A program made the position numbers and the translations under genes. Positions 54,789 to 63,498 of a stretch of DNA of 64,000 bases are shown one piece after another (the first letter of the stretch is position 1; each line of letters starts with the position of its first letter). Source of the stretch: Saccharopolyspora oryzae. GTDB lineage: Bacteria; Actinomycetota; Actinomycetes; Mycobacteriales; Pseudonocardiaceae. Under the pieces are notes generated by a model, which made no database searches, was not told the origin of the DNA, and saw only the letters and a program-made list of their open reading frames with translations. The stretch is taken from positions 1 through 64,000 of the forward strand of contig NZ_JAQGLA010000003.1 in the NCBI RefSeq assembly GCF_027853915.1, given 5' to 3'.

Positions 54789-56132
54789 ATGAAGCAGCAG
54801 AAGCAGATCGTCGGTGGCCACCTGCAACGCCCCGGGACCACCCGGGTCCTCGGGCGCAGCGGTGACGCCGCCGTGCGGCGCACCGTGCTACCGGGCGGAT
54901 TGCGGGTCGTGACCGAGCCGGTGCCCGGCGTCCGCTCCGCCTCGGTCGGGATCTGGGTCGGGGTGGGCTCGCGCGACGAGGGCAAACCGCAGGCCGGTGC
55001 CGCGCACTACCTCGAACACCTGCTGTTCAAGGGGACCGCCAAGCGCACCGCGGTGGACATCGCGCAGCAGATCGACGGCGTCGGCGGTGAGCTCAACGCG
55101 TTCACCGCCAAGGAGCACACCTGCTACTACGCGCACGTCCTGGACCGCGACCTGCCGCTGGCCGTGGACATGCTCTGCGACGTGGTCTTCGACGCGGTGA
55201 ACGCGAAGTCCGATGTGGACGTCGAGCGCAGCGTGGTGCTCGAGGAGATCGCGATGCGCGACGACGACGCCGAGGACCTGCTGCACGAGCTGTTCAGCTC
55301 GGCGGTGCTGGGCGACCACCCGCTCGGCCGGTCGGTGCTGGGCAGCGAGGAATCGATCACCGGCATGACCCGGGCGCGGGTGCACGGCTTCTACCGCAGC
55401 CGCTACGAGATGCCGAAGATGGTGATCGCGGCGGCCGGCAACGTCGAGCACGGTCGCGTGCTGCGCCTGGTCCGCAAGGCCCTCGGCGACCGCTTGACCG
55501 GCGAGGAGCTGCCGGCGCCGCCGCGCGCCGGGCGCGCCCGGTTACCGAAGCAGAAGCGCGTGGTGCTGCAGCCCGACGACACCGAGCAGGCACACCTGCT
55601 GATGGGGTGCCGCAGCTTCGACCGCTACGACGAGCGCCGCTTCGCGCTCGGGGTGCTCAACGCCGCGCTCGGCGGCGGGATGAGCTCCCGGCTGTTCCAG
55701 GAGATCCGCGAGCGGCGCGGCCTGGCCTACTCGGTCTACTCCTCGACCACGGCCTACTCCGACGCCGGCACGTTCTCGGTGTACGCGGGCTGCACGCCGG
55801 ACCGGCTCGGCGAGGTCGCCCGGGTGATCCGCGGCGTGCTCGCGGGCGTCGCCGCGGACGGTCTGAGCGAGGACGAGGTGGAGCGCGGGCGCGGGCAGCT
55901 GCGCGGTGGCCTGGTGCTCGGCCTGGAGGACAGCGCGGCGCGGATGAGCCGCATCGGCAAGACCGAGCTGAACTACGGCCGCCACTTCACGGTAGAGCAG
56001 ACCCTCGAGCGCATCGACGCGGTCACCACCGAGGACGTCGCGGAGCTCGCGGCGGAACTCCTCCGCCGCCCCCTCACCACGGCCGTCGTCGGCCCCTACA
56101 ACACCCTCGAAGAACTCCCCGACGGCGTCTGA
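54789..56132 (+). CDS. pepR: M16-family zinc metallopeptidase
   Basis: This 447-residue peptidase belongs to the M16 (processing-protease/pitrilysin) family. The inverted zinc motif HxxEH appears as HYLEHLLFKG near residue 77, with the third ligand Glu in VVLEEIAMRDDD. The C-terminal half has GGGMSSRLFQEIRERRGLAY. It lies after pnp as in Streptomyces and mycobacteria, where a role in peptide processing is suspected. ATG 54789 has GGGGAC upstream. Confidence 0.92.
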   Translation: MKQQKQIVGGHLQRPGTTRVLGRSGDAAVRRTVLPGGLRVVTEPVPGVRSASVGIWVGVGSRDEGKPQAGAAHYLEHLLFKGTAKRTAVDIAQQIDGVGGELNAFTAKEHTCYYAHVLDRDLPLAVDMLCDVVFDAVNAKSDVDVERSVVLEEIAMRDDDAEDLLHELFSSAVLGDHPLGRSVLGSEESITGMTRARVHGFYRSRYEMPKMVIAAAGNVEHGRVLRLVRKALGDRLTGEELPAPPRAGRARLPKQKRVVLQPDDTEQAHLLMGCRSFDRYDERRFALGVLNAALGGGMSSRLFQEIRERRGLAYSVYSSTTAYSDAGTFSVYAGCTPDRLGEVARVIRGVLAGVAADGLSEDEVERGRGQLRGGLVLGLEDSAARMSRIGKTELNYGRHFTVEQTLERIDAVTTEDVAELAAELLRRPLTTAVVGPYNTLEELPDGV

Positions 56133-56145
56133 GCCCCGGTCCGAC

Positions 56146-56189
56146 GCAAATTCAATGGAAATCGGACGTCTGATTTCCATTGAATTTGC
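56146..56189. repeat. Long hairpin repeat (family 2), copy 3
   Basis: GCAAATTCAATGGAAATC and its exact complement flank eight bases, starting 14 bases past the pepR stop. Its arms match copy 1 at 19411 over their whole length. It is a likely terminator of pnp-pepR transcription. Confidence 0.85.
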
Positions 56190-56237
56190 GGACCTCCGCG
56201 GGCGGCGGGTGGCCAGGGGCTGGTGCCGGTGTGGCCG

Positions 56238-56296
56238 CAGTTTCAATTGAAACTGCGGTCCGGCGTGGGGGAGATCTGCAGTTTCAATTGAAACTG
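56238..56296. repeat. Paired 18-bp palindrome (family 1)
   Basis: Exact copies lie at 56238-56255 and 56279-56296, 41 bp apart. The right one extends outward as TCTGCAG/CTGCAGA to a 26-base palindrome. The pair lies between family-2 copy 3 and dapB. Confidence 0.9.
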
Positions 56297-56375
56297 CAGA
56301 TCGGAGGCCGGGAGTCGGAGCGCCGGAGGTGGGCCTGGTCGGGGTGTGTCCGGTCGGGGTGAGGTGCGCGCATAG

Positions 56376-57164
<789 letters not shown>

Positions 57165-57165
57165 G

Positions 57166-57645
57166 TTGGCCGAGTCGAAGCAGCGCAAGTTGCTGACCGC
57201 GCGGACCTCGGCGTTCGTGGTGGCGGCGGTGCTGCTCGTCTACCTGGTGATCATGGGTGAGCGCGCCGTCACGATGATCGTCAGCGGACAGCCGGTGTTC
57301 ATCGCGCTCGGCGTGGCGATCTTCGTGCTGCCGGTGCTCGGCGCGGTGCTCGTGGTGGACCAGCTGCGTTTCGGCGCGAGCACCGAGCGGCTGGCCCGGC
57401 GGCTGCACGACGAAGGTGCCCTGCCGGACGTCTCGCACCTGCCGCTGCGGCCGTCCGGTCGCGTCGAGCGGGAAGCCGCGGACGCGTGGTTCGACGAGAA
57501 GCAGACCGAACTCGAGGCGGAGCCGGGGGATTGGCGCCGCTGGTTCGCCCTCGCGCAGGCCTACGACCTGGCCGGTGACCGCAACCGCGGCCGCAAGGCG
57601 ATGCGCCGCGCGATCGAGATGGAACGCGGGGACGCGCCGAGCTAG
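57166..57645 (+). CDS. Small membrane protein with C-terminal helical (TPR-like) domain
   Basis: This 159-residue actinobacterial protein has two transmembrane helices (about 14-35, FVVAAVLLVYLVI; about 44-64, VFIALGVAIFVLPVLGAVLV) and a soluble C-terminal region whose last helix pair (WRRWFALAQAYDLAGDRNRGRKAMRRAIE) looks like one TPR unit. The function is unknown. The TTG start (57166) lies two bases after the dapB stop, so it is probably coupled. Confidence 0.8.
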   Translation: MAESKQRKLLTARTSAFVVAAVLLVYLVIMGERAVTMIVSGQPVFIALGVAIFVLPVLGAVLVVDQLRFGASTERLARRLHDEGALPDVSHLPLRPSGRVEREAADAWFDEKQTELEAEPGDWRRWFALAQAYDLAGDRNRGRKAMRRAIEMERGDAPS

Positions 57646-57765
57646 ACACGTCGGCGGCGGGCGCGCTGCCGGCAGGTCGGGCCGCGGTAGCGCGGTGGAT
57701 CGGATGCGCAGGCGCATGCCGCACTCGAGGCAGCGCTCCTCGGTTCCGTGACGCCGCTGCGAAGA
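57642..57765 (-). pseudogene. Broken small zinc-finger gene
   Basis: On the minus strand, TEERCLECGMRLR in one frame continues as PPRYRGPTCRQRARRRR in another. Together they match a small actinobacterial family that ends RYCxxxCRQRAxRRR. At least one frameshift separates the halves, and one metal Cys is Arg (RYRG). The frame stops at 57644. It overlaps the end of the gene at 57166 by a few bases. Confidence 0.5.
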
Positions 57766-57784
57766 CGTGTCGCGGAACGAGCCG

Positions 57785-58208
57785 CCTTCCGTGACGGCCG
57801 AAGATCGCACTCCTCGTCACCGGTCCACCGGCAAGCAGGGCAACGCCACCGCGCGTGTCGGCTGCTGGCCGACGGTCGGCCGGTTCGAGCCCTGGTTCGC
57901 GACGCGACCGCACCGGCCGCCGCGGCGGGGATCGAGCGGGTCGTGCTCAGCACGGTCGCCACGGCGTCGACCGAATTCCCCGGCGCGGCGGCGAAAGCGC
58001 AGATCGAGCAGTACCTGCGCGACCGGGTCGCGATGCCCACCGTGAGACCAAGAAGAGCTGGGAGGCGGGCTGCCGCTGGCACGCCGACATCGAAGCACTG
58101 CGCGTGATCCACCCCGGACTGCGCACCTTCACCGACTGGCTCGCCGAATGCGGCGCGGCAGCACTTCGCGCCCACCTCAGCTGGTCTCCGCACGTGAGCG
58201 CGGAATAG
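57785..58208 (+). pseudogene. Decayed NmrA-like NAD(P)-binding protein gene
   Basis: Pieces of an NmrA-type protein lie in order but in different frames. ALLVTG is followed in a new frame by STGKQGNATAR, then in a third frame by RLLADGRPVRALVRDATAP and GIERVVLSTVATASTEFPG, and lastly ADIEALRVIHPGLRTFTDWL to the stop at 58208. The middle of the protein is missing (roughly 60-100 residues) and at least three frameshifts are present. Confidence 0.65.
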
Positions 58209-58711
58209 CTTTTCGCGCCCACGAGCGCAGTTTCGGCGATCCGTTCGCGGGCGGTGGAAATGTTTCCCGTGTTAAATCCACGACCTCTGTCCGGGTGAAT
58301 TCCGATGAGCGCGGGGAATTCGTCGGCGAGGAACGGGGATGATCTCATCCAGTGGTTCGGCGTTGACACTTCGCGTTGCCGTGCCGATGATTTCAGCCAT
58401 GTCGAGGTTCGGCACTCTCGTCGCTCGCCTGCACGTCGATCTCGTGCAGCAGGCCAGCGCGCTCTGTCGCGCGCGTTGATCCCCCGCCACTTCTGCGCAG
58501 CAGCAACCCGAATTCGCCGGTGATTACCGGCTGCGCAGCCGGGCGCACCATTCCCGGTCCCGAGCGGGGCTAGGCGAACAAGCGCTCTTGGCCTTCGGCG
58601 TCGAGAGCTCGGCAGCTATTCGCTCCATTTCCGGTCGTGCCGCCATTTCCGGCCGCACGGCGGTTCAAGCACGCCCGAAGCCGGGCACCCCACCGATTGT
58701 TCGGAGCACTG
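58209..58711. other. Gene-free region before secreted operon
   Basis: No convincing gene in 503 bp. It is less GC-rich than its surroundings, has a 16-base palindrome CCGGCTGCGCAGCCGG at 58527-58542, and a candidate promoter at 58363-58391. It probably holds the leader of the operon starting at 58712. Confidence 0.5.
58363..58391 (+). promoter_or_regulatory. Candidate promoter for the secreted operon
   Basis: A perfect -35 TTGACA (58363-58368), a 17-base spacer and GATGAT as a weak -10 (58386-58391) lie about 320 bases before the first gene. The match is suggestive only. Confidence 0.3.
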
Positions 58712-60535
58712 ATGAAAAGCAGATATCGAAGACTGTTCACCGGGCTGGGCGCTGCACTGGTGGCCGTCGGCGCGGTCACGCTCCCGGTGCCGGACGCCTA
58801 CGCCGACGTCGAGGTGTCCACCCAGTCGATCAAGGGCGCCGACGGCAAGGACTACACGGTCACCAACCACCTGGTGAAGAGCGCGTTGGAGAAGTCCCAG
58901 TCCGACGGCAAGCGCAAGGAATGGTTGCTGGTGTGGGCCGGCGACGAGAACATCGCCGACACCGCGGTGCCGAAGGTCCGCGACCTGCCCGGTTCGCTGA
59001 CCGGCGGCATCGACGACGTCGCGGATTCCCTGCCGGGGCCGGACTTCCTCGCGGTCATCGACGCGACTCCCGGATCCCCCGGGTACGGCGAGGTCGTCAA
59101 CACCATCACCGTCGGACCGCTGGTGGAGAACGAGCCGCACCACATGCAGTACGTGTGGCACAAGGGCGACACGATCTACGCCGGTGCGCTCTTCGGCGCG
59201 GCGACCTACGCCTTCGACGTCGCCGCGCTGCCGAACGTGAAGCTCAAGGGCATCAGCCTGCCGTCGCAAACCCTCGGTGGTTCCGTGCCCGACGCGTACT
59301 GGGTGCTCAAGGACGGCACCGCGTACGCGACGTACATGGGCGGGCCGGTCGCGCCCGGGCCGTACCGGTACGACGACGGTTCGGTGCACATCGGCAACGG
59401 TTTCGCCGGGAGCCCCGGTGAAGTGGTGCGGTTCGACGAGAACGCCAAGGTGCTCTCGCAATCGCCGGCCGCGACACCGGGCGGCGACAACGAGAAGCTC
59501 TGCGACAACCTGCCGCGGCTCGGCCAGCCGACCTGCGCCAACCCGCACGGGATCCAAGCCCGCGAGGACCTGAACACCCTGGTCACCGCGGACTACGTGG
59601 AGCCGCGCAACATCATCCTGGACCCGGTGAAGGCGCCGTCGCCGTACCTGCGGCGCCCGACCGTGCGGACCTGGGACATCTCCGACCGCAACCACCCGAA
59701 GCTCAAGGCGGTGTCCTACCTGCCGAACGGCCCGCGCGGTGATGAAGCGGATCCGCTGCACCAGGAGAGCCGCGCGGTGATGGAAACGACCGTCACCAAC
59801 CTGCCCGGTCACAAGGGCGCTTTCGCCCAGACCATGCAGGGCGGTGCGGTGTTCTACACGCCGGACATCACCGCTGCCGAACCCAAGTGGCGGCAGGTGT
59901 TCGACGACGGCGCCGCGAACCAGGGCTTCGACCCGGCCAACGACCGCAACGGCGGCAGCTCCAACGGCGGCTGGATCCAGACCAGCCCGGACGACCGCTT
60001 CCTGTACCGCGCGATCGTGGGCCGCCAGCCCGGCACGTTCGGCCCCGACGACCCCGGAACCACCGGTGGCGTCTACACGCTGGACATCTCGAAGCTGGTC
60101 GACGCGGGCACCGACGTCCAGTGCTCGATCGACACCAAGCCGGAGGCCGAGCAGGGCGGTGCCGAATCCGACTGCCCGACCTTGTCGGGGGCGACGCCGA
60201 TCAACCCCGGCCAGCCGGGTGCCGGGCCGCACTGGGGCGCCTACGACAACTTCGTCCGAGGCGCGGATGGTTTCTACCGCGAAACCGACCAGCCGCAGCG
60301 GCTCGCGGTGTCGAACTACTTCGTGGCCCGGTCCGGCCTGGACGGTGACCACAAGGTCAACGTCGTGCGCCTCGGGAAGGACGGGAAGGTCGAGGTCGAC
60401 GACACCTTCCGCGACGAGGTCACCGGGGAGGTGGGCGTGAACTTCAACCGGAAGTCCTGGCCGCACGGCCAGTTCGGCAACGCCAAACCGCACTCGGAGT
60501 TGTTCGTGGTCGCCGACCAGGACCTCAAGGGCTGA
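58712..60535 (+). CDS. Secreted beta-propeller protein, selenium-binding-protein-like
   Basis: This 607-residue exported protein has a Sec signal peptide (about 1-36; basic MKSRYRRLF, hydrophobic core, AYA cleavage site). The mature part looks like a YVTN/SBP56-type propeller: PHHMQYVWHKGDTIYAGALFG, PHGIQAREDLNTL, TVRTWDISDRNHPKL and WPHGQFGNAKPHSELF have the spaced His and repeat layout of selenium-binding protein/methanethiol oxidase relatives. The resemblance is distant and the function is not known. ATG 58712 follows GGAG. It starts a four-gene run of exported products. Confidence 0.65.
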   Translation: MKSRYRRLFTGLGAALVAVGAVTLPVPDAYADVEVSTQSIKGADGKDYTVTNHLVKSALEKSQSDGKRKEWLLVWAGDENIADTAVPKVRDLPGSLTGGIDDVADSLPGPDFLAVIDATPGSPGYGEVVNTITVGPLVENEPHHMQYVWHKGDTIYAGALFGAATYAFDVAALPNVKLKGISLPSQTLGGSVPDAYWVLKDGTAYATYMGGPVAPGPYRYDDGSVHIGNGFAGSPGEVVRFDENAKVLSQSPAATPGGDNEKLCDNLPRLGQPTCANPHGIQAREDLNTLVTADYVEPRNIILDPVKAPSPYLRRPTVRTWDISDRNHPKLKAVSYLPNGPRGDEADPLHQESRAVMETTVTNLPGHKGAFAQTMQGGAVFYTPDITAAEPKWRQVFDDGAANQGFDPANDRNGGSSNGGWIQTSPDDRFLYRAIVGRQPGTFGPDDPGTTGGVYTLDISKLVDAGTDVQCSIDTKPEAEQGGAESDCPTLSGATPINPGQPGAGPHWGAYDNFVRGADGFYRETDQPQRLAVSNYFVARSGLDGDHKVNVVRLGKDGKVEVDDTFRDEVTGEVGVNFNRKSWPHGQFGNAKPHSELFVVADQDLKG

Positions 60536-60625
60536 TCGCGAACCCGCCGCGCGGCGATGCCGGTCGCGCGGCGGGACCTCCGGACCACCCGACCCCGCCT
60601 GGAACACGAGAAAGCGGTGGAGCAC

Positions 60626-62293
60626 ATGCATTCCCACGTCGCAGCAGCGTCCGGTGTGGACCTGTTGAGCCTGGTGCTGCGGGTGGTGCTGCTGACCAGC
60701 ACCGCGCTGGTGGCCGGTATCGGCCTCCTGCGGTCGGCGGTGGCGGCCTCGCCGCGGCTGGCTTGGGCTGCGGGTCTGGTCGCCGCGGTGACCAGCGCCG
60801 GCTCCGCTGCCGTGCTGGACATCAACATCGGTTTCGCCGTCGTGCACGCGGTCCTCGCGCTCGCGGTGCCGATCTCGCTGCGCTGGAGAGCAGCGGCAAC
60901 ATACCTGGGGTTCGCGCTGGCCTTGCTGCTCATCGCCGAGGCCGCGCTGCAGCACTCTTCGTTCGAGTTCTTCCTCGACACGCTCTTCGCCGCTGTTGCG
61001 GTGGTCTGGTTCGGCATCGCCGCGGGGGAGTGGCGATCCGGCAGCGGTCTGCGTCCCGGACCGGTGGCGCTGACCGCCGCACTCGCGCTGGCCGGGGCGG
61101 GGACAGCGCAGCTGCTGGCCTCCGGTCTGCTCGACCGGAGGCTGGTGGAAAGCGCGCACGGCCTGGTGCTGCTCGCCCTGGCCGTTTCGGCGCTGGCAGT
61201 GCTGGTGCTGACCGTCGTGCTTCGCGACGTGCGCCAGCGCTACCGGTTCGGGGCGGTGGGGGTGCTGGTCGCCGTCGTCGCGTGGACGGCGCTGCCCGGC
61301 CTCCCGCCGCCCGGCGACCTGCCCGCTCCCGGAGTGCCCAGGGTGGTGACCGCAGCGGGCACATCTGTGCTGGTCAGCCCGCATCGGCCGGGGCGGAACC
61401 TGGTGCACTTCCCGGCGAGCGCGGGGCTGGACGTGGCGGTGGAGACCGCAGCTGGACGTGTTCGCGCGGTGCCTCGCCCGGGCAGTTCCGGGACTTGGGC
61501 GGAGGTCGACCTGCCCGCCGGGCGCAGCGACCTCGTCGTGCATCGAGGCGACGACGAGGCGTCGGTGGACGTCGACGCGGGAGAGCTGCCCGCACTGCCC
61601 GATGCCGTCGGTCCGGACGGGGCTGAGTGCGCCAGCGCTGGACTGGGCATCTTCGTCGCAGAGGCGCCTCAGGTGCTCGACAGCTGCCCGTCGTCCGGTC
61701 TGTCCGAAGAGGACGGTGATGCGCTGCGGAAACTGGTCGGATACCTCGCTTCGGCCTCGGTCCCGACGATCAACGTGGTCGGCGACGAGTCGCCTCGGGG
61801 ACGTGCGGCGACCGAGCTGGTGACCGCTGAAGCCCAGCAGCGCGGCATCGCCGTTCGCGACGATCCGGACGGTGCGCTGGTCGTGGTGTCGGGGTGGTCG
61901 CGCGCGGCTGAGGCGCTGGACGAGGCCAAACGCGGCGAGAACTACCTCTACGGCGTGCAGCTGGCGCCATGGCTGCTGCACGGGCCGGTGGTGAACCAGG
62001 TCGCCGGCGTTTCGCTGCCGCTGCGGTTCGACCCCCGCGACCAGCGGTCGCTGATCTACGGGATGACCCTGGCCGCGCGCTTCGGCGGCGAACCGCCGTC
62101 GCTCGGCGGGTTCCACCGCTGGCTCGCGGCCCGCGGCGACGGAGTCACCGGGCCGGTCTCCATGTACGCATCCGCGCAGGTCGACGTGATGCAGATGTCC
62201 AACCACCCGCACGGCAGCACCGCAGCCGGCCAGTGGATCCCGCAGGGCACCATCGTCGCCGTTTCCGGCCCGCTCGGGCTGGGCAACGGCTGA
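60626..62293 (+). CDS. Multi-pass membrane protein with large extracytoplasmic domain
   Basis: This 555-residue protein has about eight helices in residues 8-217 and then about 335 residues that should lie outside the cell. The N-terminus is His-rich (MHSHV) and the C-terminus has a Met/His cluster (MQMSNHPHG near 530), which could bind a metal. I do not recognise the family with certainty; it may belong to an actinobacterial DUF. It lies 90 bp after the propeller gene and is followed at once by two tiny secreted-peptide genes. ATG 60626 follows GGTGGAG; longer frames are open. Confidence 0.65.
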   Translation: MHSHVAAASGVDLLSLVLRVVLLTSTALVAGIGLLRSAVAASPRLAWAAGLVAAVTSAGSAAVLDINIGFAVVHAVLALAVPISLRWRAAATYLGFALALLLIAEAALQHSSFEFFLDTLFAAVAVVWFGIAAGEWRSGSGLRPGPVALTAALALAGAGTAQLLASGLLDRRLVESAHGLVLLALAVSALAVLVLTVVLRDVRQRYRFGAVGVLVAVVAWTALPGLPPPGDLPAPGVPRVVTAAGTSVLVSPHRPGRNLVHFPASAGLDVAVETAAGRVRAVPRPGSSGTWAEVDLPAGRSDLVVHRGDDEASVDVDAGELPALPDAVGPDGAECASAGLGIFVAEAPQVLDSCPSSGLSEEDGDALRKLVGYLASASVPTINVVGDESPRGRAATELVTAEAQQRGIAVRDDPDGALVVVSGWSRAAEALDEAKRGENYLYGVQLAPWLLHGPVVNQVAGVSLPLRFDPRDQRSLIYGMTLAARFGGEPPSLGGFHRWLAARGDGVTGPVSMYASAQVDVMQMSNHPHGSTAAGQWIPQGTIVAVSGPLGLGNG

Positions 62294-62343
62294 TCGAACT
62301 CGGCCGGACCAGCAGGAACCGGCCCGACAGGAGGAGGAAAACC

Positions 62344-62535
62344 ATGTCCGCAACCATCCGCCGATTCGCCGCGGTCTCAGCCGCCGCCATCGCCGCCTGC
62401 CTGTTCACCAGCGGGGTGGCCACGGCCGAGCCGATCTGGGTGCTCCCCGGCGTCGACCTCGGCACGCTGCTGGAACCGAGCGTGCAGCTGCCAACGCAGC
62501 TGCTGGCGCCCGTAGTCGACATCCTCAACCCCTGA
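62344..62535 (+). CDS. Small secreted peptide 1
   Basis: This 63-residue protein has a clear signal peptide (ATIRRFAAVSAAAIAACLFT, then an ATA-E type cleavage near residue 28), leaving about 35 residues. The mature part is hydrophobic and proline-spaced (WVLPGVDLGTLLEP, LPTQLLAPVVDILNP). There are no cysteines. The ATG follows GGAGGAGGAAAACC, a very strong ribosome site, so high expression is likely. It is unrelated to known families by eye. Confidence 0.72.
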   Translation: MSATIRRFAAVSAAAIAACLFTSGVATAEPIWVLPGVDLGTLLEPSVQLPTQLLAPVVDILNP

Positions 62536-62553
62536 TCTGAGAGAGGAACTGCC

Positions 62554-62790
62554 ATGACCAAGCGGAACACCTATCGCGCTCTCACCGCTGCGGTGCTCAC
62601 CGGTGCTGCGTTGTTCAGCGCTGGACCTGCTGCGTTCGCCGAGGCACCTCGCCAGGACGGCGTGGCCATCGTCGATGAGCCGGACACCAGCGAGCTGAAC
62701 AACAAGTGGACCTTCGCGCCGTTGGGCGTGCCGATCTTCGGGCTGATCGACTCCGTCAGCGGGGTGCCGAAGAGGTTGGGGCTGGTCTGA
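62554..62790 (+). CDS. Small secreted peptide 2
   Basis: This 78-residue protein has a signal peptide (MTKRNTYRALTAAVLTGAAL, cleavage after AFA near residue 29) and a mature part of about 49 residues. The first half is acidic (VDEPDTSELNN), the second hydrophobic (FAPLGVPIFGLIDSVSGVP) with a basic end. There are no cysteines. The ATG follows GAGAGGAACTGCC, 18 bases after peptide 1. A strong terminator follows, closing the operon. Confidence 0.72.
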   Translation: MTKRNTYRALTAAVLTGAALFSAGPAAFAEAPRQDGVAIVDEPDTSELNNKWTFAPLGVPIFGLIDSVSGVPKRLGLV

Positions 62791-62882
62791 CCCCGATCGC
62801 CGGGCCCGGCGCTTTCCCGTCGCGGGCACGGTCCGCGTGGCCGGCTCGACCTCGGGAAGCGCTGGGCCCGGTTGTTCAGCCC

Positions 62883-62926
62883 CCGTGCGTCTTTTGGGTC
62901 GTCATAGCAGCCCAAAAGACTCACGG
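62883..62926 (+). terminator. Terminator of the secreted operon
   Basis: GTCTTTTGGG (62889-62898) and CCCAAAAGAC (62911-62920) pair perfectly, and the outer CCGTG and CACGG bases pair as well. It sits between the peptide-2 gene and the convergent membrane-protein gene, so it can serve both. Confidence 0.75.
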
Positions 62927-62939
62927 TCTTGCTCCGCGG

Positions 62940-63431
62940 TCAGATCCAGGTGGCGATCACCGCCGGGGCGATCGCCAGGGCGCCGAAGCGGACGAAGCGT
63001 CCGACGAAACCGGTGATCAGGAACATGCTCAGCGAGACCTTCGCCCACCCGGCGATCACCGCCACCGCCGCGTACGGCGGGACGCTCAGCGCCGCGCTGA
63101 GCAGCATCACCACTGCGGTCCACAGTGGACGCCGTTGGCAGTTGGTGCGGAACTTCTCCAGCCATCGGCGCCACCGACCGGGCTGCTTCTCGCTGCCGTC
63201 CTTGCTGAGGAAGAGGCCCGGCAGCTTGATCGCGCCGCGGGCGGCGTAGAAGTGCAGCAGCTTGCCGCCGATCTGGCCGGCTGCGATCACCGCGGCCAGC
63301 AGCCACCACGGGACGTCCGTGCCGTTGAGCACCACGCCGATCGCGAACACCTCGACGCTGATCACCGGGATCAGCGCGGAAGCCACCGACACCCCGAAGG
63401 TGGTGGACAACAAGCCGATGGTGGCCAGCAC
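62940..63431 (-). CDS. Small multi-pass membrane protein
   Basis: This 163-residue protein has about four helices (ALIPVISVEVFAIGVVL; WLLAAVIAAGQIGGKLLHFY; AVVMLLSAALSVPPYAAVAVIAGW; FLITGFVGRFVRFGALAI). The pattern with GQIGGK and the PPY turn resembles YqaA/DedA (SNARE-associated/VTT) proteins, which are lipid scramblase-like. The start is uncertain: GTG 63431 has GGGAG upstream, but the frame is open much further. It follows the GNAT gene on the same strand. Confidence 0.65.
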   Translation of the reverse strand: MLATIGLLSTTFGVSVASALIPVISVEVFAIGVVLNGTDVPWWLLAAVIAAGQIGGKLLHFYAARGAIKLPGLFLSKDGSEKQPGRWRRWLEKFRTNCQRRPLWTAVVMLLSAALSVPPYAAVAVIAGWAKVSLSMFLITGFVGRFVRFGALAIAPAVIATWI

Positions 63432-63498
63432 GTTCGCTCCCAGCGCGTTCAGACCAGCTGACGGGAGGTCTGCAATCCGAGCACGCTGGCGGACGCGG

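Noticed and set aside
118-56296. Palindromes considered as true parS sites
   Set aside because: The central bases differ from parS, and copies are spread in many places rather than clustered with parAB. Only the resemblance is reported.
58272-58490. 72-codon minus-strand frame before the secreted operon
   Set aside because: No ribosome site, no family resemblance, and composition like random sequence.
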